A DNA stretch of 64,000 nt from Paenibacillus lycopersici (GTDB lineage Bacteria > Bacillota > Bacilli > Paenibacillales > Paenibacillaceae), in contig NZ_CP048209.1 in NCBI RefSeq assembly GCF_010119935.1, positions 6,608,001-6,672,000 on the forward strand. The letters are read 5' to 3'. The notes under the pieces were generated by a model. That model saw only the letters and a list, made by a program, of their open reading frames with translations, made no database searches and was not told where the DNA came from. The position numbers and the translations under genes are program-made. Shown here one piece after another: positions 49,179 to 58,731 of the stretch; within the stretch, counting starts at the first letter, position 1; each line of letters opens with the position of its first letter.

Positions 49179-51479
49179 ATGCAGGTTTGGTCAGAAGAAG
49201 GAAACGCCCGCTATTCGCCCTACCGCCGGATATGGCTTACATTGGCCGTCATCACGCTTATCGTCGGCGGGGGCTTATGGCAGGTTACCGCCTCCTATAG
49301 CCGTATTTTGCATAGAGAAGTCCGGCAAGACACCGCCGCCTCGCTGAACGCCCGCGCCTCGTCGCTCAAGCTGACGCTGGAACGCCGGCTCCTGCTGGCC
49401 GACGGTCTTAAGGCCTATGTCACGACCGTGCTGAAGAGCGGCCAAGCCTTGAGCAGCGCCGGCTTCTTCACGTTCGCATCAAGCTTCATCGGCAGCATGG
49501 ACGGCATCCGAAATCTGTCCGTCTACCCGAACGGGATCGCCTCCTTCGTCTATCCGCTCGAATCGAACAAGCCGCTCCTCGGCTTAAACTTGTTCACGAG
49601 CAGCGATCCCGACATACGCGCCAACGCGGAGCGCACGAAGACCATTAACAGCCAGACGCTGCTCGGCCCGATCGAGCTGACGCAGGGCGGCCAGGGCCTC
49701 GTCTCCCGCCAATCCGTTTTCAAGGACGGGCGCTTCTGGGGCTTCGTCTCCGTCGTCCTCGATTTGCGTTCGATTCTGAACGAAGCCGGACTGCTTCAGA
49801 ACGATGGCCGCATCGACTTCGCGATCAAGGCGGACGGCAAGCCGATCGTCGGCGACAAGGCGCTGTTCGGCCGCTCGCCGGTTCAGACATCCATCATGGT
49901 GGCCGACCAGCACTGGGAATTCGCCGCGCTGCCCGGGACGGCCAAGAATGCCGCAGCCGGCTCGCGCGTGGAGCTGACCGGGGCGGGCTGCCTGCTCGTG
50001 CTCGTTTTACTTGATGTCCTCGTCTATATGCTGCTGACGAAACGGCGGAAGCTGGAGGCGATGGTCAAGGAACGCACCGTCCATCTCATCGAGGCCCATC
50101 AGCAGCTGGAAGCGACCTATGAAGAGCTGGTCGCGGCGGAGGACGAGCTGCGGCTGCAAAACGCGCTGCTGGAGAACAGCGAACGTCAGTTGAAGCGGGT
50201 TGCGTACCGGGATGCGGTGACAGGCCTGTACAACCGGGTGTATTTCCAGGAGCGGCTGGAGGAGATGATTTCGCTTGCCGGCACCCGCGGCCGTTCGTTC
50301 GCCCTGCTGTTCCTCGACCTGGATCAGTTCAAGCTGATCAACGACACGTTCGGTCATGCGAGCGGCGACCACTTGCTGCGGGAAGTCGCCGTCCGGCTGT
50401 CCGAGCTGTTGAAGCGCGACGAGCTGTTCTCCCGCATCGGCGGAGATGAATTCACGATCATCCTTCCTTCGATCAAGGATGCCGCGCATGTGCGTGAAGC
50501 TGCCCGGCAGATCATTCAACTGTTCCAACAGCCGTTTCTTCTCCAGGAAACGGAGCATTACGTAACGGCCAGCATCGGCATCACGCTCTTCCCCGAGCAC
50601 AGCGCGGACGCCGCCGAATTGATGAAGTACGCGGATGCCGCCATGTACCAGGCCAAGGCGGAGGGCAAGAACAATTACCGGATCTACGACGATACGCTGA
50701 TGGCGGATTCGGAACATAAAATCTATCTCAAGAACAGCCTGCGCCGCGCGCTCGACAGCGATGAATTCCAGCTCCATTACCAGCCGCAAATCGAGATCGG
50801 AAGCGGCCGGATCGTCGGCATGGAAGCGCTGCTCCGCTGGACGCATCCGAAGCGCGGCGTCATTTCGCCGTCGGACTTCATCCCCATCGCCGAGGAGAGC
50901 GGCCTCATGGAACTGATCGGCGAACGGGTGCTGCGCGACGCCTGCCGGCAGAATAAAGCCTGGCAGGACGCGGGGCTTCCGCCCGTGCGCATCGCGGTCA
51001 ACCTGTCCGCGCGTCAGTTCAGCCGGCACGATCTGCTGGCCGGGCAGGTCAAGGCCATACTCGCCGAGAACGGCCTTTCCCCCTCCTGCCTGGAGCTGGA
51101 GATTACGGAGAACACCGCCATGATGGAAGGCAACGCGGACACGCTGCAGGAGCTGCGCGACCTCGGGATTACGATTTCCATCGACGATTTCGGCACCCAG
51201 TATTCCTCCCTCAATTATCTGAAACGGCTGCCCGTCGACAAGATCAAAATCGACCGTTCGTTCGTGAACGGCATTCGCAAGGAACCGAAGGACGAGGCAA
51301 TCATTCTCGCCATGCTGCTCATGGCCAGCCATATGAATCTATCGATCGTCGCCGAGGGCGTCGAAACGGCGGAGCAGCTTGATTTTCTGCGGGCGAACCG
51401 CTGCCATGCCGTACAGGGCTACCTGTACTACCGGCCGCTGCCGGCGGAGGCGATCGAGCGGATCCTGCGCGAACAGTGA
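49179..51479 (+). CDS. CHASE-like sensor GGDEF-EAL protein (c-di-GMP turnover)
   Basis: A 766-residue membrane protein. TM1 is near residues 18-38 (IWLTLAVITLIVGGGLWQV); an extracytoplasmic CHASE-like domain spans about 45-265; TM2 is near 270-288 (LTGAGCLLVLVLLDVLVYML); a coiled coil follows; then GGDEF (RIGGDEF, about 421) and EAL (GMEALLRW, about 548). Catalytic residues look intact in both, including DDFGTQYSS and KIDRSFV in EAL. It can thus make or degrade c-di-GMP, with net activity depending on the signal. No I-site is obvious by eye. ATG 49179 follows AAAGGAGAG. Confidence 0.95.
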   Translation: MQVWSEEGNARYSPYRRIWLTLAVITLIVGGGLWQVTASYSRILHREVRQDTAASLNARASSLKLTLERRLLLADGLKAYVTTVLKSGQALSSAGFFTFASSFIGSMDGIRNLSVYPNGIASFVYPLESNKPLLGLNLFTSSDPDIRANAERTKTINSQTLLGPIELTQGGQGLVSRQSVFKDGRFWGFVSVVLDLRSILNEAGLLQNDGRIDFAIKADGKPIVGDKALFGRSPVQTSIMVADQHWEFAALPGTAKNAAAGSRVELTGAGCLLVLVLLDVLVYMLLTKRRKLEAMVKERTVHLIEAHQQLEATYEELVAAEDELRLQNALLENSERQLKRVAYRDAVTGLYNRVYFQERLEEMISLAGTRGRSFALLFLDLDQFKLINDTFGHASGDHLLREVAVRLSELLKRDELFSRIGGDEFTIILPSIKDAAHVREAARQIIQLFQQPFLLQETEHYVTASIGITLFPEHSADAAELMKYADAAMYQAKAEGKNNYRIYDDTLMADSEHKIYLKNSLRRALDSDEFQLHYQPQIEIGSGRIVGMEALLRWTHPKRGVISPSDFIPIAEESGLMELIGERVLRDACRQNKAWQDAGLPPVRIAVNLSARQFSRHDLLAGQVKAILAENGLSPSCLELEITENTAMMEGNADTLQELRDLGITISIDDFGTQYSSLNYLKRLPVDKIKIDRSFVNGIRKEPKDEAIILAMLLMASHMNLSIVAEGVETAEQLDFLRANRCHAVQGYLYYRPLPAEAIERILREQ

Positions 51480-51640
51480 GCGAAGGGGAGCCAGGCCTTC
51501 CCCTCGAGCTACCGATAATAGCGGCGCTGTCAAATTTTCTCATCATCCGCAACCTTATCCCAATGGGCAACGTTTGAAGGACATCCCGGCTTGATGACCA
51601 ATCGCGGCATGAATCCAGGGAGACAACTTATCGGGAACGG

Positions 51641-53029
51641 ATGGTGCCTCATATGTACAAGAAACGTTGGACGGCTCTGAAAACAATCGCCGCGTTCGGC
51701 ATGACGGCGTCAATATGCATGGCCGCGCTGCCGGATCGCGGAGCTGTCGCGCACGCGGAGAAAGCCGTCGTAAGCAGCTCCACGCCGTTATTCGGAACGG
51801 TGGCCGCCCCGGCCGCGAAACCGTCGTGGAGCGTGCCGTTGGCCAAATTCGAGGTTAACGGCATGAGCGAGACGAGAGCGGTCGCCGAGGAAGGCCGGGT
51901 GTTCGCGCTGGCGGCAGGCGGCAAGCTTGCCGCTTACGACGGCGCAAGCGGGCGGAAGCTCTGGACTTACGGCGAGAGCCTCCAGCCTTTGCTGACCTAT
52001 GATCAAGGCATCGTTTACGGCCTGACGAAGGACGGCTCGATTTTCGCGGTCGGCACGAACGGCGGCAAGAAATGGACGGCGGCCATCCATGCGGACAATG
52101 CGAACAACGCGATCGGCATCTCCCCTGTCGGCGACACGATCTATGTCACGCAGAATTTAACGCTCTACGCGCTGGACCGCGCATCCGGCAAGCTGCGCTG
52201 GAAGACCGCCGAAACCGAAGGCATGTACGAAGCCGGGCTGGGCGGCATAACGGAAGCGGACGGCGTCGTCCTGCGAACCTACCTGGTGCAGGGCGCGCTG
52301 TCGTCGCTGCAGATCAACGCCTATGACAAAGCGACCGGCAAGCAGCTGTGGAACCGATTCCACCAGTCCGCGCCGCTCGCCGTGAAGAACGGTTTGATCT
52401 ACTCCGTCGTGGACAATTACATGACCGGCTCCGACGACCCCATCCGCAAAAGCTTGAGCATCGCCGTGCTCGGTTTGAGAACGGGCGCTCTCAAAGGCAC
52501 GCGCGAATACAGCTGGACGGCGACGCCGGCAACGCCGGGTCTCTACTCGTTCGGCGGCGCGAACGGTTCCGCCTTCCTCGATGGCAGCGATCTCTACGTG
52601 TATCAGGATCAAGCCGTGGCCAAATACGACTTTGACGCCTACGTCCAGGGCGGCAAGCCGGTTCAGCGCTGGGCCGCGCCGGACAACAAGACGTTGCAGC
52701 CGATGTACAGCGTGCATGGCGGACGGCTGCTCTATCAGAATGTCAACACGGGCGGCATTTCGGTGCTCAAGCTCGCGAACGGCCAGATAAGCGGATTCCC
52801 GAACGGCGTTCAGCCGGTGCAGACCGACTTGTACGGCAACGGCCTCTTCGTCGCCCGCGCCGACGGCACGCTGGACGCGTACGATTTTGCGACGTTCAAG
52901 CCCGCATTCACCGTCAAGACCCCCTCGCGCGATTTCGGTCCGACGCTGAAATCCGGCAATATGGTCTATATCCGCTCCGGCGGCACCCTGTACGCCGTGA
53001 AGCTTCCGGCGAACTTGACGGCCAAGTAG
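51641..53029 (+). CDS. Secreted PQQ-like beta-propeller protein
   Basis: A 462-residue exported protein. Signal peptide: YKKRWTALKTIAAFGMTASI..., likely cleaved near AHA-EK. Repeated propeller blades carry the PQQ-type motif, for example AYDGASGRKLWTYGES, ALDRASGKLRWKTAET and AYDKATGKQLWNRF. No membrane anchor or partner domain is present. It may be a wall-associated binding protein or scaffold; BamB-like roles do not apply to Gram-positives. ATG 51641 or 51653 may be the start; neither has a perfect site. Confidence 0.88.
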   Translation: MVPHMYKKRWTALKTIAAFGMTASICMAALPDRGAVAHAEKAVVSSSTPLFGTVAAPAAKPSWSVPLAKFEVNGMSETRAVAEEGRVFALAAGGKLAAYDGASGRKLWTYGESLQPLLTYDQGIVYGLTKDGSIFAVGTNGGKKWTAAIHADNANNAIGISPVGDTIYVTQNLTLYALDRASGKLRWKTAETEGMYEAGLGGITEADGVVLRTYLVQGALSSLQINAYDKATGKQLWNRFHQSAPLAVKNGLIYSVVDNYMTGSDDPIRKSLSIAVLGLRTGALKGTREYSWTATPATPGLYSFGGANGSAFLDGSDLYVYQDQAVAKYDFDAYVQGGKPVQRWAAPDNKTLQPMYSVHGGRLLYQNVNTGGISVLKLANGQISGFPNGVQPVQTDLYGNGLFVARADGTLDAYDFATFKPAFTVKTPSRDFGPTLKSGNMVYIRSGGTLYAVKLPANLTAK

Positions 53030-53417
53030 GGCTGGCTCTACCGGGCCTCATTAAGCCATGTGATCCAAACAGCTACGGCCGTCTAAGCTGGGGAATGGGG
53101 ATGCGGCCGCCAGAACTGCCCGAGGTCTGCCGTTCAAGTTTTACGAGCCATTCCGTGTCATCACACAAGGGTTTCTCTACATGCTGGCGCATCTCCCTGC
53201 GGAGATGCGTCTTTGTCGTTGCACCGCGGCTGCCTTGATTCGGCGAAACTATACCTTCGGAAGGCCGTATTTCGCCAAAACGCAGTCCGTTCGGAGGGAA
53301 GAAGCCGTTCGTTGACAGTCCGCCGGACGCGTAACTATAATGATTACAGCTTTGCACAGAACCCGGTGAAATCGGGCAATTCCCATGATTTCACGGGTAT
53401 GGAAAGGAATTATCCTC
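53030..53417. other. Intergenic region without a recognised gene
   Basis: It contains a hairpin GCATCTCC/GGAGATGC near 53200 and no acceptable ORF. The promoter of the downstream transporter is probably in its last 100 nt but no clear -35/-10 pair was found. Confidence 0.5.
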
Positions 53418-54653
53418 ATGTCTTCCCCAACTGAATTATCCGCGGCCATGCCCCGTTCCAGACGGCTCTGGACGGCAGGCGTGCTCGGCTCGCTGAGCGC
53501 CTTCGGCCCGCTCTCGCTCGATATGTATTTGCCGGCGCTGCCGAAGCTGGCGGACGACCTGCATACGAGCACGTCGCTCGCCCAGCTCAGTTTGACGGCC
53601 TGCATGATCGGTCTCGCGCTCGGCCAGCTGTTCGCCGGGCCGATCAGCGACGTTCGCGGCCGGCGCGGACCGCTGCTGATCGGCCTGCTGCTCTACACCG
53701 TCGCCTCGCTGCTCTGCGCCATGGTGCCGAGCATCGGAACGTTCATCGCGCTGCGCTTCATTCAAGGGCTTGCCGGCTCGGCGGGCATCGTCATCTCGCG
53801 TGCCATCGTCCGCGATTTATACAGCGGCACGGAGCTGACGAAGTTCTTCTCGCTGCTTATGCTGGTCAACGGCATCGCGCCGATAGCCGCGCCGATCGTC
53901 GGCGGTCAGCTGCTCCGCTTCACGGACTGGCACGGGGTATTCGTCGTGCTCGGGGCGATCGGACTCGTCATGTTCATCGCCGTGCTGCTCGGATTGCCCG
54001 AGACGCTGCCCGCGGCCCGCAGATCCAAAGGCGGCATCGCGAATACGCTGAAGACGTTCCGCGGCCTGCTGACGGACCGCGTATTCATGGGCTACGCGCT
54101 GGCGCAGGGCTTCGTCATGGCGGCCATGTTCGCCTACATCTCGGGCTCGCCGTTCGTGCTGCAGGACGTATACGGCGTGTCGCCGCAAACGTTCAGCCTC
54201 TGCTTCGCCGTTAACGGGCTCGGCATCATCTGCGCGAGCCAGATCTCGGGCCGCCTCGCCGGCCGCATCAAAGAAACGAAGCTGCTCGTAACCGGGCTTT
54301 GCCTGGCGGCGGCCGGCGGCGTGACGCTGCTCGCCATGCTGCTCGCCGATGCGCCGCTCGGCTTCGTGCTGCCGCCGCTGTTCTTCGTCGTCGCGAGCGT
54401 CGGGATCGTTACTACCATGGGCTTCTCGCTCGCCATGCGCAACCAAGGCCATGCGGCGGGAAGCGCTTCGGCGCTGCAGGGGCTCATGTCCTTCGTCTTC
54501 GGCTCCGTCGTGGCTCCGTTCGTCGGCATTGCCGGCAGCGATACGGCCGTGCCGATGGGCATCCTGATCGCGGCGCTTGACGTCGGCGCGATCGTCCTGT
54601 TCGCGACGCTGGTCGGCCGTGCGCGGAAGTCGCCCGCCGGCTCCGCGCAGTGA
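53418..54653 (+). CDS. Bcr/CflA family MFS multidrug transporter
   Basis: A 411-residue transporter with 12 TM helices. Family motif in TM1: LGSLSAFGPLSLDMYLPALP; motif A of MFS: LFAGPISDVRGRRGPLL; TM5 region GLAGSAGIVISRAIVRDLYSG is the drug/H+ antiporter motif. Homologues export bicyclomycin, chloramphenicol or other drugs by proton antiport. ATG 53418 has AAGGA 9 nt upstream. It is followed by a strong terminator. Substrate cannot be predicted. Confidence 0.93.
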   Translation: MSSPTELSAAMPRSRRLWTAGVLGSLSAFGPLSLDMYLPALPKLADDLHTSTSLAQLSLTACMIGLALGQLFAGPISDVRGRRGPLLIGLLLYTVASLLCAMVPSIGTFIALRFIQGLAGSAGIVISRAIVRDLYSGTELTKFFSLLMLVNGIAPIAAPIVGGQLLRFTDWHGVFVVLGAIGLVMFIAVLLGLPETLPAARRSKGGIANTLKTFRGLLTDRVFMGYALAQGFVMAAMFAYISGSPFVLQDVYGVSPQTFSLCFAVNGLGIICASQISGRLAGRIKETKLLVTGLCLAAAGGVTLLAMLLADAPLGFVLPPLFFVVASVGIVTTMGFSLAMRNQGHAAGSASALQGLMSFVFGSVVAPFVGIAGSDTAVPMGILIAALDVGAIVLFATLVGRARKSPAGSAQ

Positions 54654-54686
54654 TCAGGCACGCCGCTCCGCCAGCGGCACGCCCTC

Positions 54687-54708
54687 GACCTCCTTCGGGA
54701 GGTTTTTT
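54687..54708 (+). terminator. Terminator of the MFS gene
   Basis: ACCTCC, TTC, GGGAGGT followed by TTTTT, about 33 nt after the stop codon. Confidence 0.9.
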
Positions 54709-54718
54709 CGCCCCTCTA

Positions 54719-54747
54719 TTGCGAACGCATGTTCGATTATATATAAT
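54719..54747 (+). promoter_or_regulatory. Promoter with LexA/DinR-like box
   Basis: TTGCGA (54719-54724), 17-nt spacer, TATAAT (54742-54747). CGAACGCATGTTCG (54722-54735) is a 14-bp dyad matching the Gram-positive LexA consensus CGAACRNRYGTTYC at all but the last base and covering the -35 and spacer. It predicts SOS control of the VOC gene. Confidence 0.7.
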
Positions 54748-54820
54748 GGGTATACGGCTATAATGGATAAAGCTTCCTGGCCCCGCAAACCTATTACGAT
54801 GAGCGAAGGAGAGATTATGA

Positions 54821-55249
54821 ATGACGGTTCGTTTGATTCCCTACCTTGTCATGAACGGCAATGCGCAAGAAGCGATCGATTTCTACGTACAAGCGCTTGA
54901 TGCCGTGCCCCTCTTCAAGCAGACGTTCGGCGATATGCCCGCCAATCCCGAGTTCCCGCTCCCGGACTTCGCCAAGAACCTGATCGGTCACGCGTCGATT
55001 CAGATCGGAGAGTCCGCGGTTATGTTCTCCGACGCGTTCCCCGGCCAAGAGCATACATCCGGCACGCAAGTCACGATTTGCGTCTCCATGAACGACGCGG
55101 CGCAGGCCGAGCGTTACTTCAACGCGCTGTCCGAAGGCGGCACGATCGGCCTGCCGATCCAGGAGACGCACTTCAGCCCGGCTTACGGAATCGTGACGGA
55201 CAAGTTCGGCGTGCAGTTCCAGATTTTCACCGAGATCGGCTCGCAATAA
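54821..55249 (+). CDS. VOC family protein (PhnB-like), possible SOS gene
   Basis: A 142-residue vicinal-oxygen-chelate protein: VRLIPYLVMNGNAQEAIDFY, MPANPEFPLPDFAKNLIGHA, QVTICVSMNDAAQAERYFNA, HFSPAYGIVTDKFGVQFQIF. This PhnB subgroup is common in Firmicutes and uncharacterised. ATG 54821 has AAGGAGAG upstream; an ATG 4 nt earlier is out of frame. The LexA-like box at its promoter is the only hint of role, pointing to DNA-damage or drug stress. Confidence 0.9.
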   Translation: MTVRLIPYLVMNGNAQEAIDFYVQALDAVPLFKQTFGDMPANPEFPLPDFAKNLIGHASIQIGESAVMFSDAFPGQEHTSGTQVTICVSMNDAAQAERYFNALSEGGTIGLPIQETHFSPAYGIVTDKFGVQFQIFTEIGSQ

Positions 55250-55273
55250 GCCGCTGCGCCGCAGGAATGAAAC

Positions 55274-55304
55274 AAGGCTCTGCCGCCATTCGCGCAGAGC
55301 CTTT
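55274..55304. terminator. Terminator between VOC and WbsX-like genes
   Basis: AAGGCTCTGC, loop, GCAGAGCCTT then TCACTT; convergent genes on both sides. Confidence 0.75.
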
Positions 55305-55338
55305 CACTTACACTCCGAATACGCACGGAAACCTTCGC

Positions 55339-56469
55339 CTAAGCCCCGAATACGCGCTTGATCGCCTCCAGGTAAGCAAGGCCATGCTTCGTATCCGGCT
55401 CCAGGTAACTGCCTTCCGTCCATTCGTTCCATGCATTCACCGTGAACGCGCGGATCCCGTTGAGGTCCCGCTCCAGGAACGCCCTCATCCGCTCGAGCGA
55501 CAACCGGAATTGCTCCGGCGCGTTCCCTGCAAGCATGCCCATGTAGGGGTAGCCGAGGTCGTCGTAACGGTCCGACTGCACGGTTCGCGGCGAGGAATCC
55601 CAGCCCATCGTCACGTTCGGCAAATACGGCAGCTCGTACTCGCGGGAGAACTTCTCCCAATCCTCCGCCGATTTCGAGGCGATATCGGCATACGGCGTCT
55701 CCGGGAATACCGGCAGCGCTTGATGGTGGATCCAGACGTACGAACTGATGCTGTCGACCCCAAGGGCGGCCAGCATCTCATTGCCGTTCGTTATTCTCTG
55801 CTCGCCCGGCAGGATCTGCACGCCCCAGACGACGGCGTTCACATGCAGCTCGCCTAGGCCCGCCGCACGGACGCGCTCGCGGAAGTCATCCAGCGCCGCG
55901 CGCGTCTCCTCGATGCCGCCGAGCCCTTTCACCAGGCTCATCAGCTCGTACACGGAGAAATACAGCTCGCCGTCGATCCGCCAATAATTCGGGCGGTTGA
56001 AATACGCGGCAATCATATGATCCGTCGCCTTCGCGAACGCCTCGCGGCTCACGGTGCCGGCGGCCAGCGTATTGAATGGCCCGTTGCGCGGTGCCGGATG
56101 AATGTCGATCCAATCATGGTTCGCCCACATGAGCGCGAATTTAAGCCGCTCATTGTTGGGAGCGCCGAGGAAGCCTTCGTCCAGCGCGCGCTCCAAGTAC
56201 GGTCCGTCCTCGTACCAGTACCAGTCGAACAGGAACGCGTCCACGCCATGATCCGCCGCGGCGTCGATTTTCTGCGCCATCGCGGCAGGGTCCGCCTCGT
56301 CCGTATAGCCCCAGAGCGGCACCTTCGGCTGATCGTGGCCTTCGAAACGGGGCGTTGCCCGCTTCACTAGCTCCCATTCCGTCCAGCCTTCGCCGTGCCA
56401 GGCTTCATTGCGTGGATCCACGTGATAATTCGGAAAATAGTAAACCGCGACCTCATACGGCTTCGTCAT
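55339..56469 (-). CDS. WbsX/GH99-like domain protein
   Basis: A 376-residue protein with the WbsX (Glyco_tran_WbsX, GH99-like) fold: VAVYYFPNYHVDPRNEAWHG, EWELVKRATPRFEGH, DAFLFDWYWYEDG, MWANHDW and the C-terminal TVNAWNEWTEGSYLEPD. Related GH99 enzymes are endo-alpha-mannosidases/mannanases; WbsX domains occur in O-antigen loci. Acidic residues of the WNEWTEG motif are probable catalysts. There is no signal peptide. ATG 56469 follows GGAGGG. It is downstream of an AraC regulator gene on the same strand, consistent with sugar-responsive control. Confidence 0.88.
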   Translation of the reverse strand: MTKPYEVAVYYFPNYHVDPRNEAWHGEGWTEWELVKRATPRFEGHDQPKVPLWGYTDEADPAAMAQKIDAAADHGVDAFLFDWYWYEDGPYLERALDEGFLGAPNNERLKFALMWANHDWIDIHPAPRNGPFNTLAAGTVSREAFAKATDHMIAAYFNRPNYWRIDGELYFSVYELMSLVKGLGGIEETRAALDDFRERVRAAGLGELHVNAVVWGVQILPGEQRITNGNEMLAALGVDSISSYVWIHHQALPVFPETPYADIASKSAEDWEKFSREYELPYLPNVTMGWDSSPRTVQSDRYDDLGYPYMGMLAGNAPEQFRLSLERMRAFLERDLNGIRAFTVNAWNEWTEGSYLEPDTKHGLAYLEAIKRVFGA

Positions 56470-56696
56470 TGGCCTCGCCCTCCAGCGCCTCGATAATAAC
56501 TGCTGCCTTCATCCTAATGCAGCGGCGGCGGCGCTGTATTTGGAGCGCAGGCGCGATTATTTGCACAAACGGCGAAAGCTCGCCCGATATCCGCGGCTCC
56601 GGGCGCGGCGCAACGGCGCATGACGGCTCCCGGCGGGCGCCATCGCCCCGCCGGGCGGCCAGCCTCAGCATGCTCGTATGCTTCTCTCGCTGCGCC

Positions 56697-57626
56697 TTAC
56701 GCATGCGCCTGCTCGGAGCTGCGCAGCGAATCCGCGTACGCCCGCGGCGGCAGCCCCTCCAGCTTCTTGAATAGACGACTGAAATAATGCAGATCCTCAT
56801 AGCCGCACTGCTCGGCGACCTCGCCGACGGAGAGAATGCCTTGACGCAGCAGCATTTTCGCCCGTTCCATGCGAAGCCGGGTCAAGTAGCGCGACCAGGA
56901 CAGGCCCGTCGACTGCTTGAACAGCGTCCGCGCGTATTTCAGCGTCATGCCGTAACGGCCGACTACCGGCTCCAGGTCGACCTCCGCACGCAAATCGGCG
57001 CCGTGCATCATCGCGATCATTTCCGTAATCATCGGCTTATGCGGGCTATCGCGGCGAATCCCTTCTACCGTATGCGTCTCCTCGAGCACATGTCCGATAA
57101 TATCGAGCAGGCAGGCGCGCATCCGGGCCTCGAACCCGAACGGCTTGCGGCCGAACAAGGCGAGCAAGTCGGCGAAGCGCTCGCCGAACTTGGCCGAATC
57201 GGCCGTCGCGTAGAACGAAGGAAGCTCGATATCCGTCAGCTTCTGCACGGGGCGCTCCAGCAGCTCCTCCTGCACGGGCACTTCAGGCAAATTCGCATAA
57301 TCCACCCGGACATAGATGTCGTCCGGAAAATCCAGCTCGCGCCCCATGTAGACCAGATCGAAATGGCAGGCGTAATAGGCGAACGAGCCGCCCTCGGGCA
57401 CTCGGCACGCATTTACCGTGAGGGGAGGAATAACATGCAGATCGCCCGCTTTCAGCAGCATTTCCTCGTCCCCGAGCGTAAACAGCGCGCTTCCGCGCGT
57501 AAGATAAATAAACTCGTAGTCGTAGATCACGCGGCGCGGCACGCGATAATGCGCATCGCCCTCGTTGTAGTGGACATACCGTACATACGGGGCCAGCTGC
57601 TGCAGCCCGATCATGGTCGCCGTCAC
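56697..57626 (-). CDS. AraC-family transcriptional regulator
   Basis: A 309-residue regulator. A cupin-like sensor domain covers about 20-150 (VIYDYEFIYLTRGSALFTLG, AGDLHVIPPLTVNACRVPEG). The double-HTH AraC domain covers about 205-302, with FKQSTGLSWSRYLTRLRMER and GEVAEQCGYEDLHYFSRLFK then LEGLPPRAYADSLR. The start is GTG 57626 with AGGAGG 10 nt upstream. It starts 17 nt after the TauE-like gene and is followed by the WbsX-like gene, so the three may form one unit. The likely ligand is a sugar. Confidence 0.92.
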   Translation of the reverse strand: MTATMIGLQQLAPYVRYVHYNEGDAHYRVPRRVIYDYEFIYLTRGSALFTLGDEEMLLKAGDLHVIPPLTVNACRVPEGGSFAYYACHFDLVYMGRELDFPDDIYVRVDYANLPEVPVQEELLERPVQKLTDIELPSFYATADSAKFGERFADLLALFGRKPFGFEARMRACLLDIIGHVLEETHTVEGIRRDSPHKPMITEMIAMMHGADLRAEVDLEPVVGRYGMTLKYARTLFKQSTGLSWSRYLTRLRMERAKMLLRQGILSVGEVAEQCGYEDLHYFSRLFKKLEGLPPRAYADSLRSSEQAHA

Positions 57627-57643
57627 TCTGCCCCCGCCTCCTT

Positions 57644-58480
57644 CTAGGTGATGATCATCCGCCCCGCGAACAGCAGCAGCGCGGCGCACATAATGCGAAT
57701 AAGCGCCGTGCTGCCGATGCGCCGCGAGACGCGGGCCCCCAGCCAGCCGCCAAGCAGCGAACCCGGCGCCAGCGCCAGCACGAGGAGCCAGTCCCATTCG
57801 CCGCGGATCAAATGCATGCCGCTGCCGAACAACGCCGATACGAAGATCACCGCCATCGACGTGGCGGAGGCGATATGCGGCGGAAACCGGAAAAGCAGCA
57901 GCATCGCGGGAATGAGCAGCACGCCGCCGCCGATGCCGAGCAGCCCGGAGATAAGCCCGACCGCCCCGCCGATCAGCAGCGCCGGCAGCGCGCTGAAGCC
58001 GTACTCCCGCTGTAAGCCCGCGGCAGCGTCGGCATACGTCCGCACATACCTCCATTGACCCTGATAGGGTTTGATCCGGCTGCGAAACAACAGCAGCACG
58101 ACCATGAACAGCATGAAATAACCGAATGCTTTGCGGAAGTCATCCGGATCGAACAGCGCGGTCATGCTCGCCCCGACAAGCGACATCGGACCGCTCGACA
58201 GCGAGAAGAAGAGTGCGCTGCGCAAGTCTACTTTGCCTTCCTTCACGAACGTCAGCGCGGACGCCAGCGACGTGAACGCCAACGAGCCGAGCGATACGCC
58301 GACCGCCAGCGTCGTATCGATGTCCATGCCGAGCATGGAAGGGCCGAGCAGCAGCAGCGCCGGCACGATAATAACGCCGCCGCCAAGGCCGACTACGGCG
58401 CCGAATGTCGAAGCGACCAGCCCTAGCAGGAACATAATAAGCAGCGTGGGCATGTCCCACGTCATCATAGCCGGATACAC
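57644..58480 (-). CDS. TauE/SafE family membrane protein
   Basis: A 278-residue transporter-like protein with about eight TM helices. The two family repeats each carry a Gly-rich motif: STFGAVVGLGGGVIIVPALL and ISGLLGIGGGVLLIPAMLLL. Members are proposed exporters of sulfite, sulfoacetate or other small anions. The start is GTG 58480 with GAGGTG 7 nt upstream; the longer frame to 58573 has no site. The sulfur genes at 34307-37223 are distant, so sulfite transport is not implied by context. Confidence 0.88.
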   Translation of the reverse strand: MYPAMMTWDMPTLLIMFLLGLVASTFGAVVGLGGGVIIVPALLLLGPSMLGMDIDTTLAVGVSLGSLAFTSLASALTFVKEGKVDLRSALFFSLSSGPMSLVGASMTALFDPDDFRKAFGYFMLFMVVLLLFRSRIKPYQGQWRYVRTYADAAAGLQREYGFSALPALLIGGAVGLISGLLGIGGGVLLIPAMLLLFRFPPHIASATSMAVIFVSALFGSGMHLIRGEWDWLLVLALAPGSLLGGWLGARVSRRIGSTALIRIMCAALLLFAGRMIIT

Positions 58481-58731
58481 AAAGCTGCACCTCGATCGCT
58501 TTGGAATGATTTTCAGGCGTATCGTCATCATGATATCGTTCTCATTATAACGAACCGCCAAGCTTTTTCCCATTCGTTCCCGGAAGCAGCATCAAGTCAG
58601 GCCTCTCCTCATGCAAGCCAAGCCACTGCGAACGCGCCGACGGCAAACCGCCGCAACCGAAATAAGGGCCCCCCGCGTCCTCCGGACAACGGAAAGCCCT
58701 CATCTTATATGCGGATCGGAATTATTCATGA

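Noticed and set aside
50007-51332. 441-codon minus-strand frame opposite the GGDEF-EAL gene
   Set aside because: Shadow of a coding region with intact GGDEF and EAL motifs.
58495-58560. Possible Fur box upstream of the TauE-like gene (TATAATGAGAACGATATCA)
   Set aside because: Only the first half matches the consensus; about 11 of 19 positions, too weak to report.
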